From positions 62,001 to 126,000 of the forward strand of contig NZ_JAERVL010000018.1 in NCBI RefSeq assembly GCF_016745835.1: DNA of 64,000 bases, given 5' to 3'. The position numbers and the translations under genes are program-made. Below are positions 43,525-53,220 of the stretch, one piece after another; position 1 is the first letter of the stretch; each line of letters begins with the position of its first letter. The stretch is from Caldalkalibacillus salinus. GTDB taxonomy: Bacteria; Bacillota; Bacilli; Caldalkalibacillales; JCM-10596. A model generated the notes under the pieces. The model made no database searches, was not told the origin of the DNA, and saw nothing but the letters and a program-made list of their open reading frames with translations.

Positions 43525-44997
43525 TCATTCATCATATTCTACGTTAGCTCTCGCCTCTTCTTCACCTTGTTGATCTTCCTCTTCCTCCTCCTCTTCTTCT
43601 ATTTCAAGCTGAACTAACCTGTGACCCTCTAATTTGAATTGTTCAACTGCATCAGATAAACCCTGTGTGTATGCCTCAAACACACCTTTTCCTTGGTATA
43701 CGACCGTAAAATGCTCTACCCAATCGTTAACAACGAGATACTCTAACTGACCCTCTCTCCATTTGTAAACGGTTGTGATTGGTCCGTTCCCATGACGAGT
43801 CACCCATTCGTCACGATCATCATCGTCAACATCCGTGACGGTTAAGTGACCATCAAGTATCATATAATGCATGGTCTCTCCATCTGTACGTATCACCTTG
43901 GTTTGCATATAGTCCTCATGGTATAAACCACTCACAACGATGTAAGCCGTACCCATCACGATGTCACGCTTCAACTCTATCGAGTCAAGAAATCCAGCCC
44001 GACTCACTGAGAGATAGCGATACAACTCACCGTTCTCTCCTTTTGCCCCTAGGTATATCTGGTTAGGGTCCTCACTGTGGGCTTGATCAGACTCCGATTG
44101 TGTCTCCGTCTCTTCCGACGGTGATTGATACTGAAATAAGACAAACGAGTCGCCCTGGAGATCCTTCTCTCGAAGTATGTCCACAGGCTCCTCTACACGT
44201 GTGACCGTCTCTTCAAGCTCAAAAACGGGTTGATATTCAAAAAGCACAGCGCTTCGTTTTAGGCGGTCGCGCCAACTTACATCTTCATCTAGATCTTTAC
44301 TTATACCCTCATTCTCGGATGAAGGACTTTGGTGAGTCCCGTCCTGCTCCTGATCTAACTCCTCTGCTTGGGATTGATGAGCATCTCCAGTGTTTAATAC
44401 GTACTTTTCTGCAGATACAATGGGGGCTCCCACATGTTGAAATGAAGCAATGATGTTGTATTCCCCCGCTGGGACTGGACGCCCCTCTATTGCATTAGAA
44501 TATAAGAGAAACGTTCGACTAATGGTGTCCCCACTTTCAAGATCATCTGACACCACGTCTTCTGTACATTCTGAAGCACCGTCTTTTCGCTCCGTTACTA
44601 ACGCTGTGTCACTTTCAACATGTATGGCTTCTATATATAAGTCCGTTTCACAACCCTCTGTTGAGCTACCGATAAAATAAGGAACAGATTGTGCAGACTG
44701 ATTCGTCACACTCGCTGTAACCTCAATCGGCCAATCATTTGTTGTACTCGTTACTTCAAAATCGAGGTTATTTATCGTCTCCGACCATTGAATCTTCTCA
44801 TTAAAGGTCATGCCCTCAGTTGTGACTTGAGATGAATTTTCCGCACCTAAATTCAACAGTGAACAACCGCTTGTGACGATCACGACGAATACCAATACCG
44901 TTACAAAGGTCACAATTTTGTTCAATTGTTTGTTTAATTCTTTTCTGTTTTGCACTGTTTGTTGACCGTTGTTTTTCTTGCGTTGCAACTTCATCAC
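43525..44997 (-). CDS. lipoprotein with BsuPI-like domain
   Basis: A 490-residue lipoprotein. The N-terminal membrane segment (residues about 27-45) ends in a lipobox (VTSGCS). Residues about 65-200 resemble the BsuPI (intracellular proteinase inhibitor) Ig-like domain: WPIEVTASVTNQSAQSVPYFI and RPVPAGEYNIIASFQ. A Gln/Glu/Asp-rich linker and a second domain of unknown fold (about 245-465) follow, and the tail is nearly pure Glu. The 25 residues before the membrane segment are longer than usual for a lipoprotein signal, so the true start could be further in. Function is unknown; it acts outside the membrane. Confidence 0.7.
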   Translation of the reverse strand: MMKLQRKKNNGQQTVQNRKELNKQLNKIVTFVTVLVFVVIVTSGCSLLNLGAENSSQVTTEGMTFNEKIQWSETINNLDFEVTSTTNDWPIEVTASVTNQSAQSVPYFIGSSTEGCETDLYIEAIHVESDTALVTERKDGASECTEDVVSDDLESGDTISRTFLLYSNAIEGRPVPAGEYNIIASFQHVGAPIVSAEKYVLNTGDAHQSQAEELDQEQDGTHQSPSSENEGISKDLDEDVSWRDRLKRSAVLFEYQPVFELEETVTRVEEPVDILREKDLQGDSFVLFQYQSPSEETETQSESDQAHSEDPNQIYLGAKGENGELYRYLSVSRAGFLDSIELKRDIVMGTAYIVVSGLYHEDYMQTKVIRTDGETMHYMILDGHLTVTDVDDDDRDEWVTRHGNGPITTVYKWREGQLEYLVVNDWVEHFTVVYQGKGVFEAYTQGLSDAVEQFKLEGHRLVQLEIEEEEEEEEDQQGEEEARANVEYDE

Positions 44998-45120
44998 ACT
45001 CTCCCCATTCTACAAAGCTTCTTAAAAGTTGTTGATAAAGATTCGGATAAAGATTCGGAACAATGTCTCCATGATAATGTTTCATCCATCATGGTCTGCA
45101 CTAAAATTCGACACCGTTCT

Positions 45121-45993
45121 TCATATTCCTTCATTTCTTCTAACGACACGCCGATACTCGATAGGTGTTAGCCCTTCTGTTTTTTTAAACAGCTTAGAAA
45201 AATAAGTTGGATCTAATATACCTACATCTTTTGAAATGGAAGACATCTTTTTGTTCGTGGTGGCTAGCAGATGTTTGGCGATGGATAAGCGATACTGTCT
45301 GAGATACTGTAATGGTGATAACCCTGTCATTTGTTGCATGCACCGCGTAATGTAATCTGGGTGAAAGAGTAAGGCTTGTCCCAGGTCTTCCATTTTAACA
45401 GGCTCTTGGTAATGATCATGCATATATTGAATGACACGCTGGGTGACCTGTTCAGCCGAACTTGGCACACTAAAGGCTTCCTGCTGTAAGTGAATAATCA
45501 AATCTTGAAAAAGGACCTGTTGACGGAGCTTCTGTTCTGGGGTTTGTCTTTTATTAAACGTGTTGAGTCGATGTAATAAGTCTTCCATTGTTTCCCTTTG
45601 TTTGAAATGCCCAAAACGGGGGATATGAAACTGATAGGTAGCGGGTTGGGTAAACGTCGCGTCCTGTTTGATCACATGACTCCAGTCGCTCACGGCATTT
45701 GTCGCTAACTCATAAGTGGTAGGAATCTCAAAGTGAAGCCAATAAAAATTCGTTTCTATTTCACATGGTCTATGTCCTCCATGTTCTAAGCCTGGTGCTA
45801 AGATGATATACTCTCCTTCACCTATTTCATAAGAAACCCCATCCTCGGAAAAATACAATTTGCCTTTGGAAACGTAGAGAAGATCAAAAACAGTAAAGGT
45901 GCGTTGAAAATGTTTTTTTCCTTTTTGGAACGTTGCATGCCCTCCGATGATATATGTTGGAAATGGCGGTGCAGAAAAAGTTAATATTCTCAC
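45121..45993 (-). CDS. AraC family transcriptional regulator
   Basis: A 290-residue regulator. The N-terminal 160 residues have a cupin-like arm (VSYEIGEGEYIILAPGLEHGGHRPCEIETNFYWLHFEI) typical of sugar-responsive AraC proteins. The C-terminal 100 residues carry two helix-turn-helix motifs (MEDLGQALLFHPDYITRCMQQMTGLSP and KMSSISKDVGILDPTYFSKLFKKTEGLTPIEYRR). The start is GTG at 45993 after a G-rich ribosome site. It is divergent from the MATE exporter, and the sugar ABC importer operon ends just beyond that gene, so either could be its target; which is undecided. Confidence 0.88.
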   Translation of the reverse strand: MRILTFSAPPFPTYIIGGHATFQKGKKHFQRTFTVFDLLYVSKGKLYFSEDGVSYEIGEGEYIILAPGLEHGGHRPCEIETNFYWLHFEIPTTYELATNAVSDWSHVIKQDATFTQPATYQFHIPRFGHFKQRETMEDLLHRLNTFNKRQTPEQKLRQQVLFQDLIIHLQQEAFSVPSSAEQVTQRVIQYMHDHYQEPVKMEDLGQALLFHPDYITRCMQQMTGLSPLQYLRQYRLSIAKHLLATTNKKMSSISKDVGILDPTYFSKLFKKTEGLTPIEYRRVVRRNEGI

Positions 45994-46159
45994 CCAATGC
46001 CCCCTTTAAATGATGAGGTCGGAATTATCCAAAATAAATCGATTCTTTCCCTTTCTATTCTATCGAAAACCTTATATACTTTAAACTGTTTTCATGTTAA
46101 TGTTAGTGCCGTCCATGAGCTATTGCTTCATTGTAGTGCTAACAAGGAGGGGACCATCC

Positions 46160-47590
46160 GTGAAAGAGGAAAATAAACAACCACAATCTCGTCACAAGTC
46201 AGTCGAAACAGGCAATCAAAAGGCGAAGCTCACATTATTTGCCCTCACTTGGCCTATATTTATAGAGATTTTACTCCATATGCTTATGGGTAACGCGGAT
46301 ACTTTAATGCTTAGTCAGTATTCCGATAACGCCGTCGCTGCCGTTGGGGTTTCCAATCAAATTATCATGATGATTATCGTTATGTTTGGATTTATTGCCA
46401 CGGGGACTAGTATTATCGTGGCGCAATATTTAGGGGCGCAAAAAGAGAAAGAAGCTTCGGAAGTGGTTGTCGTATCACTCGGGGCCAATCTTGTGTTTAG
46501 TTTTGTACTCAGTATTTGTTTATTTCTATTCGCTGAACCTGTGTTATTACAAATGGGGGTCGAGCCTGAAGTCCTAGTAGATGCTGTTCTATATACCCAG
46601 ATCACAGGCGGTTTTGCGTTTATTCTCGCCTTAATCATGACCACTGGGGCGGCGATTAAAAGCTATGGATTCACACGTGATGCCATGTACGTGACCATGG
46701 GGATGAACATCATAAATGTCGTAGGTAACTATATGTTTATTTTTGGTCCTTTTGGTCTGCCAGTACTAGGGGTTCAAGGGGTGGCTATAGCCACTGCTGT
46801 GAGCCGCTCATTAGGGTTAATTGCCATTATCTATCTCTTGGTTAAGAGAGTTGAAACCCCTTTACCATTTAGACAGATATTCTCGTTACCTAAGGGTTAT
46901 CTATCGAAACTACTGAGAATTGGTATCCCTTCTGCTGGGGAGCATCTAGCATATAATACGTCTCAGGTCCTGATTACCTTCTTCGTTGTCATGTTAGGCA
47001 CAGAGATGATTACCACGCGCGTATATACGATTAATATTATGATGTTTATCTTTGTTTTTGCCATCGCCATTGGTCAAGGCACACAGATCCTCATTGGACA
47101 CAAGGTCGGTGAAGGTAAACTGAGTGACGCTTATCAAACGTGTAATCAGAATTTGCGTTATGCGCTGGTGATATCCATTACTATGGCCATCATTGCCACT
47201 ACTTTGTCCGAACACTTATTTAGCATTTTTACAGACAATCCTAACATTATTGCCGTCGGGAGTACGCTGATCATGTTATGTATCATTCTAGAACCGGGTC
47301 GATGCTTTAACGTCGTCGTCATCAATTCTCTGCGTGCAGCGGGGGATGTTAAGTTCCCGGTATACATGGGGATCGCTTCCATGCTGGGCATCAGTGTCCC
47401 CCTCGCTTACTATCTTGGGATTTATCATGGTTTGGGACTTATGGGTGTGTGGATAGCGATGATTGTCGATGAGTGGCTGCGTGGTATATTAATGATGATG
47501 CGTTGGCGTTCTCGCGTATGGGAAAATATGAGCTTTGTCAGAGAGGAAAAAGAAAAACCTCCTGTTCAAGAGGAGGCTGTCAGTGGATAA
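46160..47590 (+). CDS. MATE family efflux transporter
   Basis: A 476-residue exporter with twelve membrane helices. Family segments: TWPIFIEILLHMLMGNADTLMLSQYSD in helix 1, ATGTSIIVAQYLGAQKEKEA, GIPSAGEHLAYNTSQ at the start of the second half, and FAIAIGQGTQILIGHKVGEG. MATE proteins export cationic drugs or metabolites with sodium or proton exchange. The frame opens at 46094, but AAGGAGGGG fits the GTG at 46160. The 3-prime end of the gene contains the terminator of the convergent operon. The C-terminal tail is Glu-rich. Confidence 0.88.
   Translation: MKEENKQPQSRHKSVETGNQKAKLTLFALTWPIFIEILLHMLMGNADTLMLSQYSDNAVAAVGVSNQIIMMIIVMFGFIATGTSIIVAQYLGAQKEKEASEVVVVSLGANLVFSFVLSICLFLFAEPVLLQMGVEPEVLVDAVLYTQITGGFAFILALIMTTGAAIKSYGFTRDAMYVTMGMNIINVVGNYMFIFGPFGLPVLGVQGVAIATAVSRSLGLIAIIYLLVKRVETPLPFRQIFSLPKGYLSKLLRIGIPSAGEHLAYNTSQVLITFFVVMLGTEMITTRVYTINIMMFIFVFAIAIGQGTQILIGHKVGEGKLSDAYQTCNQNLRYALVISITMAIIATTLSEHLFSIFTDNPNIIAVGSTLIMLCIILEPGRCFNVVVINSLRAAGDVKFPVYMGIASMLGISVPLAYYLGIYHGLGLMGVWIAMIVDEWLRGILMMMRWRSRVWENMSFVREEKEKPPVQEEAVSG
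47551..47576 (-). terminator. terminator of the murein-sugar operon, embedded in the MATE coding sequence
   Basis: On the minus strand CCTCCT-7 nt-AGGAGG is followed by TTTTTCTTTTT. It lies 43 bp past the stop codon of the last permease gene and inside the last codons of the convergent MATE gene. Confidence 0.75.
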
Positions 47591-47618
47591 AAGGATAACT
47601 CTATCACGCCAGTCACGC

Positions 47619-48581
47619 TTATCCTTTCACCGCACCTTCTGTCATACCTTTTGAGATGCGACGCTGGAAAATGGCGTAGGCGATAATAACAGGAATGATC
47701 GATATGGTTAAACCGGCAAACAAAGTCCCCCACGCATTGGTGTATTGCGCCTCTTTGTTCAAAAAGTCCATTGCCAAACCTAACGTGTACTTTTCAGAGG
47801 ACTGGAGAAAGATGAGCGCCATAAAGTACTCGTTCCAAAAAAAGATCGCATTCATAATGGTGACCGTGATGATACCAGAGAGCGATAAAGGCATGACCAC
47901 TCGAAAAAGTGTGCCATAAGGGGACAGCCCATCTATAGCGGCTGATTCCTCTAACTCTTTAGGTATCGAACTCATAAATCCCGTGAGGATAAAGATGCTG
48001 AAGGGCACTTGGCTTACTGCGTAAACCAGAGTTAATCCGAATAAACTGTCCAATAGATTAACCTCTAGGAGTAAAAAGAACAAAGGAATCCACCCAAGTA
48101 CCATGGGGATCATCATGGCTGACAGATAGAGATAATATAAAACGGTATGGCCACGAAAACGGACCCTCTCTATGGCATAAGAAGTCGGGATGGCGAGAGC
48201 TAAGGTCAATAAAGCACCCATGACAGTCACAGTTAAACTATTAAAGAAACTGGTGCTAATATTATACTCTGACCATGCTTGGGCAAAGTTCTCAAAACGT
48301 AGGGTTTCGGGCCATCCCCAAGGTGAAGCATAGATTTCAGCGTTTGACTTCAAGGCCCCTAATATCATCCAAATGATAGGATAGAGTACTGCAATCGTCC
48401 ACAATACCAACGGTACACGGATGATTATCTTTGTTAACAGTGCCTTAATAGACGTCTTTGTTCCCTGTTTGGGTGTGTTTGGTGTAGGTGTCCGCCCACC
48501 TTTCATCCGTTCTGTCGGCAAGGGGGTTGTGGTTGTGTTTGTGTTCATGTTTATATCGACTGACTTCTGATTCTGTTTCAC
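47619..48581 (-). CDS. sugar ABC transporter permease (MalG type, CUT1)
   Basis: A 320-residue permease with six membrane helices. The docking loop is EESAAIDGLSPYGTLFRVVMPLSLSGI, the E-A-A-like motif of carbohydrate permeases. The C-terminus AIFQRRISKGMTEGAVKG is the standard MalG-type ending. A 35-residue Thr/Pro-rich N-terminal extension precedes helix 1. The start is GTG after GGGGGG. It lies 12 bp after the MalF-type gene. With that partner it forms the channel of the importer linked to the murein-recovery genes; there is no ATPase gene here, so a shared MsmK/UgpC-type ATPase would be needed. Confidence 0.9.
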   Translation of the reverse strand: MKQNQKSVDINMNTNTTTTPLPTERMKGGRTPTPNTPKQGTKTSIKALLTKIIIRVPLVLWTIAVLYPIIWMILGALKSNAEIYASPWGWPETLRFENFAQAWSEYNISTSFFNSLTVTVMGALLTLALAIPTSYAIERVRFRGHTVLYYLYLSAMMIPMVLGWIPLFFLLLEVNLLDSLFGLTLVYAVSQVPFSIFILTGFMSSIPKELEESAAIDGLSPYGTLFRVVMPLSLSGIITVTIMNAIFFWNEYFMALIFLQSSEKYTLGLAMDFLNKEAQYTNAWGTLFAGLTISIIPVIIAYAIFQRRISKGMTEGAVKG

Positions 48582-48593
48582 GCGCTCTCCCCC

Positions 48594-49487
48594 CTAGTAT
48601 TGTATTTTCTCTTTTCTTAAGAAGAATTGCATGATCATCACGGTAATTAAGGAGATGATCAGGATCATGACACCTATCGTGGCCGCATACCCGAAGTTAT
48701 ACTGTTTAAAAGCTTGTTGATAGAGATAAGAGCCCATCACATGCGTAGCATTATTCGGTCCCCCCTGGGTCATGACCTGCACGATGATAAAAGAACCATT
48801 CAACGTGGTAATGATAATATACAGAATAGAGTTTTTAATTTGAGGCCATATGAGTGGAACTGTCACTTTCCAAAACTGTTGCCATTCAGTGGCACCATCA
48901 ATCTTGGCCACTTCATATAAACTCTTAGGTACGTTCAGAATCCCTCCCATGAGCATTAACATAAATAATCCTATCCCCGCCCAAACGGAAGGTAAAACCA
49001 GACTCGGCAGAGCCCATCTCTCACTCCCTAACCACGGTTGCGTATACTGGCCTAAACCAATTGCTTCAAGTCCAGCATTGACAAAACCTAGATTCGGATT
49101 ATAAATAAAAGCCCACAGTATCCCAATAACCACGACAGACATAATGTTCGGAAAAAAGAAAACCACACGGTAGAACGGGGCTTCTTTTATCCGTAGTTGA
49201 GTCAGCGCCACAGCGAAAAAAGTAGCCAAAATCATAATGCCAATTACCTTTGTGACCACGAGAAAATAATCATGGATAATCGTTCTAGGAATGATAGGGT
49301 CATTCATTAATTGTATGTAATGGCTTAAACCCACAAATTCTTTATCCGAAGCTGAACCGGACCATTCAAAAAAAGAATAATAAAGACCGCTAAATAATGG
49401 ATAAATGGTGAAGACTGCAAATAAGAGCAGTGTCGGAAGAATACAAAACATTAAGAATATGATACGTTGAGATTTAGGTTGAACCAT
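48594..49487 (-). CDS. sugar ABC transporter permease (MalF type, CUT1)
   Basis: A 297-residue permease with six helices. The opening FCILPTLLLFAVFTIYPLFSGLYYSFFEW and the docking loop YEVAKIDGATEWQQFWKVTVPLIWP are typical of MalF/UgpA-type subunits. ATG follows AAGGTGA. It sits between the binding-protein gene and the MalG-type gene. Its substrate is probably an amino sugar or murein fragment because the upstream genes release those; this is inference from context. Confidence 0.9.
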   Translation of the reverse strand: MVQPKSQRIIFLMFCILPTLLLFAVFTIYPLFSGLYYSFFEWSGSASDKEFVGLSHYIQLMNDPIIPRTIIHDYFLVVTKVIGIMILATFFAVALTQLRIKEAPFYRVVFFFPNIMSVVVIGILWAFIYNPNLGFVNAGLEAIGLGQYTQPWLGSERWALPSLVLPSVWAGIGLFMLMLMGGILNVPKSLYEVAKIDGATEWQQFWKVTVPLIWPQIKNSILYIIITTLNGSFIIVQVMTQGGPNNATHVMGSYLYQQAFKQYNFGYAATIGVMILIISLITVMIMQFFLRKEKIQY

Positions 49488-49578
49488 GTGTTCACCTTCT
49501 TATTGTGTAGTTTAGGTTTGGTCAATAATTATGATAGGAATGTGACGAAAAATCGCCACATTCCTAAAATCTCATACA

Positions 49579-50928
49579 TTAATCTCTATAATCGGCTGCA
49601 GCGGCCTCAGCTCTCTCACAAAATTCTTCTGCATCAATATTACCTGTCATCAGTGCTACAAGTGCGTTACTGATTGGTGTTTCTAAGTCTGCGCTCATCG
49701 GATGCGGCAGAGAGTTGATCTGAACTTGGTCTGGATCGTTAAACATCTCATTCGCTTCTTTCAGGTAGTCTGGTACTTGATCATTGCCCGTTAAGTCAAC
49801 CCCCGTCAAGTTAATAATTGCCCCTGTATATTCAGAGAAGCGTTGTGCGAACTCGCGATTGAATGCAAATGCCACAAAGGCTTTAGCAGCTTCAGGATTT
49901 GAAGCTTCTTCGGCAATCGCCAACGGTCGTAAGTCTGGTACAATACGGTAGGGTTCACCCGGCTCCTGCATCGGTGAAGGGATGAAACCGAATGTAAAGT
50001 CATCCGGGATATCATTGGCCATCTCATTTGGTAGCCAGAAACCAACCGGGATAAAAGCATTCTGCCCTAACAAGAAGTTCATTTGAGACTGAGTGTGATT
50101 AAACGCCGCGTACCCCTCATCTATCATCCCTTCTTCCTGCATTCTTTGGACTTTTTTCATCACCTCTAATACAGGTTCACTCGTCCACGCCCCTTCTTGT
50201 CCTGTCACAAGGTCAGCGAGTAGCTCATCTCCTCCCACAGAAGCAAACGCGGGATATAGTACCCCTCTTAAAAAGTAATATGGATGTTGACCTGTCGTGG
50301 TGAACGGTTCAATACTTTCACGATCTCTAATCTCTGTCATGGTGTTCATCCAGCTCTCGAAGTCCGTTGGCACTTCATACCCTTCTTGTTCAAACAAGGC
50401 TGCGTTATACCACATTCCCCAAGTGTCAAAGACTAGCGGTAGTGTGTAAAGTTGACCTTCATGACGGTTAGGCTCAACGATAAAACTATCTAGCAAAGGA
50501 GAACCATCTTCTAGTGTAATCTCACTGGCCCAATCCGTTAGATCCATTAATTGGCCATCTTCTATCATTTGTGTTTCACTAGACCCCGCTCCGTCTATGT
50601 AGACAACATCTGGTGGGTCGTTTGAGATCCATCTCGTTCTCATTTCCTCGTTGATGTTTGGTCCAGCATGTTCGATTACAGTCACGTCAGGGTATTGCTC
50701 GGTAAAATCAGCGATGACCTCTTTCCACCATGCGTCTCCATAACCCCCGACAAAGTATTGAATCTCTAGTTCTCCAGATATCTCACCATCTGCTGATTGG
50801 CCGCCCTGGCTTCCTTGCTCTTCAGGTGAATCGGCCGACTCAGAACTACACCCCACAACCAGTAATACTATAGCCACAAACAGAAAAAGTGGCATCCACC
50901 GCATTTTTTGACTTTTTGTAACATTCAT
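49579..50928 (-). CDS. sugar ABC transporter substrate-binding lipoprotein (family 1)
   Basis: A 449-residue lipoprotein. The lipobox is LLVVGCSS and an acidic Ser/Glu/Gly-rich linker follows. The mature part is a family 1 solute-binding protein: LEIQYFVGGYGDAWWKEVIADFTEQYPDVTV, PPDVVYIDG, and LPLVFDTWGMWYNAALFEQEGY. The C-terminal segment NALVALMTGNIDAEEFCERAEAAAADYRD is typical of CUT1 binding proteins. ATG follows a G-rich site. It lies 71 bp after nagZ. The likely ligand is MurNAc, GlcNAc or a disaccharide; not provable from sequence. Confidence 0.88.
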   Translation of the reverse strand: MNVTKSQKMRWMPLFLFVAIVLLVVGCSSESADSPEEQGSQGGQSADGEISGELEIQYFVGGYGDAWWKEVIADFTEQYPDVTVIEHAGPNINEEMRTRWISNDPPDVVYIDGAGSSETQMIEDGQLMDLTDWASEITLEDGSPLLDSFIVEPNRHEGQLYTLPLVFDTWGMWYNAALFEQEGYEVPTDFESWMNTMTEIRDRESIEPFTTTGQHPYYFLRGVLYPAFASVGGDELLADLVTGQEGAWTSEPVLEVMKKVQRMQEEGMIDEGYAAFNHTQSQMNFLLGQNAFIPVGFWLPNEMANDIPDDFTFGFIPSPMQEPGEPYRIVPDLRPLAIAEEASNPEAAKAFVAFAFNREFAQRFSEYTGAIINLTGVDLTGNDQVPDYLKEANEMFNDPDQVQINSLPHPMSADLETPISNALVALMTGNIDAEEFCERAEAAAADYRD

Positions 50929-50999
50929 GTTTGGCCCCCCTCAATAACGTCTTAGTTATATCGTCAGTTTATTCTCTTTACAGCATTTTAAGAATACGA

Positions 51000-53132
51000 T
51001 CACTCTCCGAAATCTAACCCCTCCCCGTACTCATATAACACGCCACCTTCAAGGTTCGGTATGGTCACAGGTAACTGACCTGTTGGAGACTTTTCACCAA
51101 ATAAGATATCTGCCGTGGCCTTAAAGCTCGCTTCCCTGAAACCATATTGGGCCAAATAGGCGTTCACGTGAGGATATCCCATAATGTCATAAGGATTACG
51201 AATGGCGATCCCGACCATCGGTTTATTCATGGCCTGTAACTGTTGAAACAGTTGCATATGGGGATGATCTGGTGAGCGCCCGGCTACGTTATATGTATAG
51301 GACCCTACAATCATGTAATCCGCTTCTTGTACTAGTTGTTCTTGTTCACTTGTCAGCGTGCGTTGTGACGATTGGAGTTGAATCAGTGATACGTTGTCAT
51401 GATGTTCCTCCACGGCTTCAGTCAGCGATGACACAAAAGACTGACCAATGACAACTATATTCTCGTCGGTTTGAGGCTTTAATGGCAGTACCCCTTCATT
51501 TTTTAACAGGGTCACCGACTGATCAGCAATGTTTTGCTCTATGGCTTGGTGGGCCTCAGACCCGATCACTTTTTCTGCTTGTTCAATTTGCTCTTCGGTA
51601 GATTCAAATGTTTCTGACTTCAGTATCCCACGACTTAATTTAAGCGCCAGTATTCTTTCAACCGATTGATTGATTCTTTCTTCTGAAATTTCCTCTTCAT
51701 GAACAGCATCCAGTATGCCGTTAAAGACTTCCTCTAATCCGACCGGCATCAAAATAATATCGGCACCCGCTTTAACCGCGCGAATGGTAGCGTCAACTGA
51801 ACCGAAATGATCCGTGATGGCATTCATGTTCATCGCGTCTGTCATGACAACACCTTGGTACCCCATCTCTTCACGCATGAGCTCTGTGAGGACAGGATAA
51901 GATAACGTGGCGGGAATGGCGATCTCTTCCCCATCTTTTCTAGATATGGCTTTTTGATCATCTATCATTGGAAAAGTGACATGCGCTGTCATGATGGCAT
52001 CGACACCTGCATCCATCGCCCTTTGGAAAGGATAAAGCTCTACATCACGTAATCGTTCTTTATCATGAGGGACTTCTGGTAAACCTAGATGCGAATCTAC
52101 CGCTGTGTCACCATGTCCCGGGAAATGTTTGAGCGTTGCTGCCACGCCATTTTGCTGTAGTCCATGGACATAGCTAACCCCCATGTCTCCTACGAGAGTA
52201 GGGTCTTCTCCAAAGGAACGTACACCAATAACAGGATTATCTGGGTTATTATTCACATCAACAACTGGGGCTAAATTCATGTTAATACCAAGGACCTCCA
52301 GCTCATTGCCGATGACGTCTCCTGCTTGAAACGCTAAATCTTCAGATCGAGTGGCTCCGAGTGCCATATTTCCTGGTAGGTCGGTCCCGTTTTGAAGACG
52401 TGTCACAATGCCCCCTTCTTGATCGATGGCGAGTAATAAGCCTAATTTTTCTGCAGCCGCTTGATATCCGTTAACGAGTTCAATGATTTGAGGCGTGGAC
52501 ACCACATTCTCTCTGAATAAAATCACGCCTCCCACGTGGTACTCGCGTATCATCTCTTCTATTTCAGGCAGGACTTCGACAACAGCCTGACCATCCCAGT
52601 AGCGAAAATCGGGCATTAGCATTTGGCCCACTTTTTCCTCTAGGGTCATTTGTGCTCGTATCTTCGCTACGATATCATATCGATCACCCGTCTCCTTCAA
52701 GATTTGTACTGCTTCATTTGGTTTTCCCTTGTGCTTATCAGCATTCGGGGCGTTCACTTTATAATCTATAGCAATACGATCCTCGTGCATACCATTGGTG
52801 ACCGTGATAAATGTTCTCCCGTTCTGCTCCGTCAATGTGACCCGTCCGTTCTGGTCAACTGTGGCCACATTCTGATTTGTTGATGTCCACGTCAGGTTGG
52901 TCTCCGTCAGACGGACATCACCATCGGTATATATCGCTAAGGCATCAAGTTCTAACTGAGGCCTGCCTGACTCAGCTGTCTTGACGTCGGATACTGTTAC
53001 TTCAGGTACATTCTGATAGATGATGACATCACTAGGCGCTACATCATCATTGGCTTGCGACGGTTGCTGACCGACGATGATCTGAGAACATAGTAACCCT
53101 AGTACAAGTAACAGGTGTAGTGTCACTCTCAT
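51000..53132 (-). CDS. nagZ: secreted beta-N-acetylglucosaminidase NagZ (GH3)
   Basis: A 710-residue exported enzyme that removes GlcNAc from murein-derived sugars. A signal peptide (1-27) is followed by an Ig-like Big2-type domain (about 35-125: TWTSTNQNVATVDQNGRVTL) and the GH3 barrel, with the KHFPGHGDTAVDSHLGLP loop holding the Asp/His acid-base pair of Gram-positive NagZ and the nucleophile Asp in VVMTDAMNMNAI. The C-terminal alpha/beta domain completes it (about 555-710). In Bacillus subtilis NagZ acts outside the cell together with AmiE and NamZ, whose genes precede it here. Confidence 0.92.
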   Translation of the reverse strand: MRVTLHLLLVLGLLCSQIIVGQQPSQANDDVAPSDVIIYQNVPEVTVSDVKTAESGRPQLELDALAIYTDGDVRLTETNLTWTSTNQNVATVDQNGRVTLTEQNGRTFITVTNGMHEDRIAIDYKVNAPNADKHKGKPNEAVQILKETGDRYDIVAKIRAQMTLEEKVGQMLMPDFRYWDGQAVVEVLPEIEEMIREYHVGGVILFRENVVSTPQIIELVNGYQAAAEKLGLLLAIDQEGGIVTRLQNGTDLPGNMALGATRSEDLAFQAGDVIGNELEVLGINMNLAPVVDVNNNPDNPVIGVRSFGEDPTLVGDMGVSYVHGLQQNGVAATLKHFPGHGDTAVDSHLGLPEVPHDKERLRDVELYPFQRAMDAGVDAIMTAHVTFPMIDDQKAISRKDGEEIAIPATLSYPVLTELMREEMGYQGVVMTDAMNMNAITDHFGSVDATIRAVKAGADIILMPVGLEEVFNGILDAVHEEEISEERINQSVERILALKLSRGILKSETFESTEEQIEQAEKVIGSEAHQAIEQNIADQSVTLLKNEGVLPLKPQTDENIVVIGQSFVSSLTEAVEEHHDNVSLIQLQSSQRTLTSEQEQLVQEADYMIVGSYTYNVAGRSPDHPHMQLFQQLQAMNKPMVGIAIRNPYDIMGYPHVNAYLAQYGFREASFKATADILFGEKSPTGQLPVTIPNLEGGVLYEYGEGLDFGE

Positions 53133-53220
53133 GTATAAGGATCCCCTCTCTGGTATCTATTTCACTCATTATGTTATACCACGGGTGTTTTCAGCGATCT
53201 AACATGTCTATCCTCAACCA

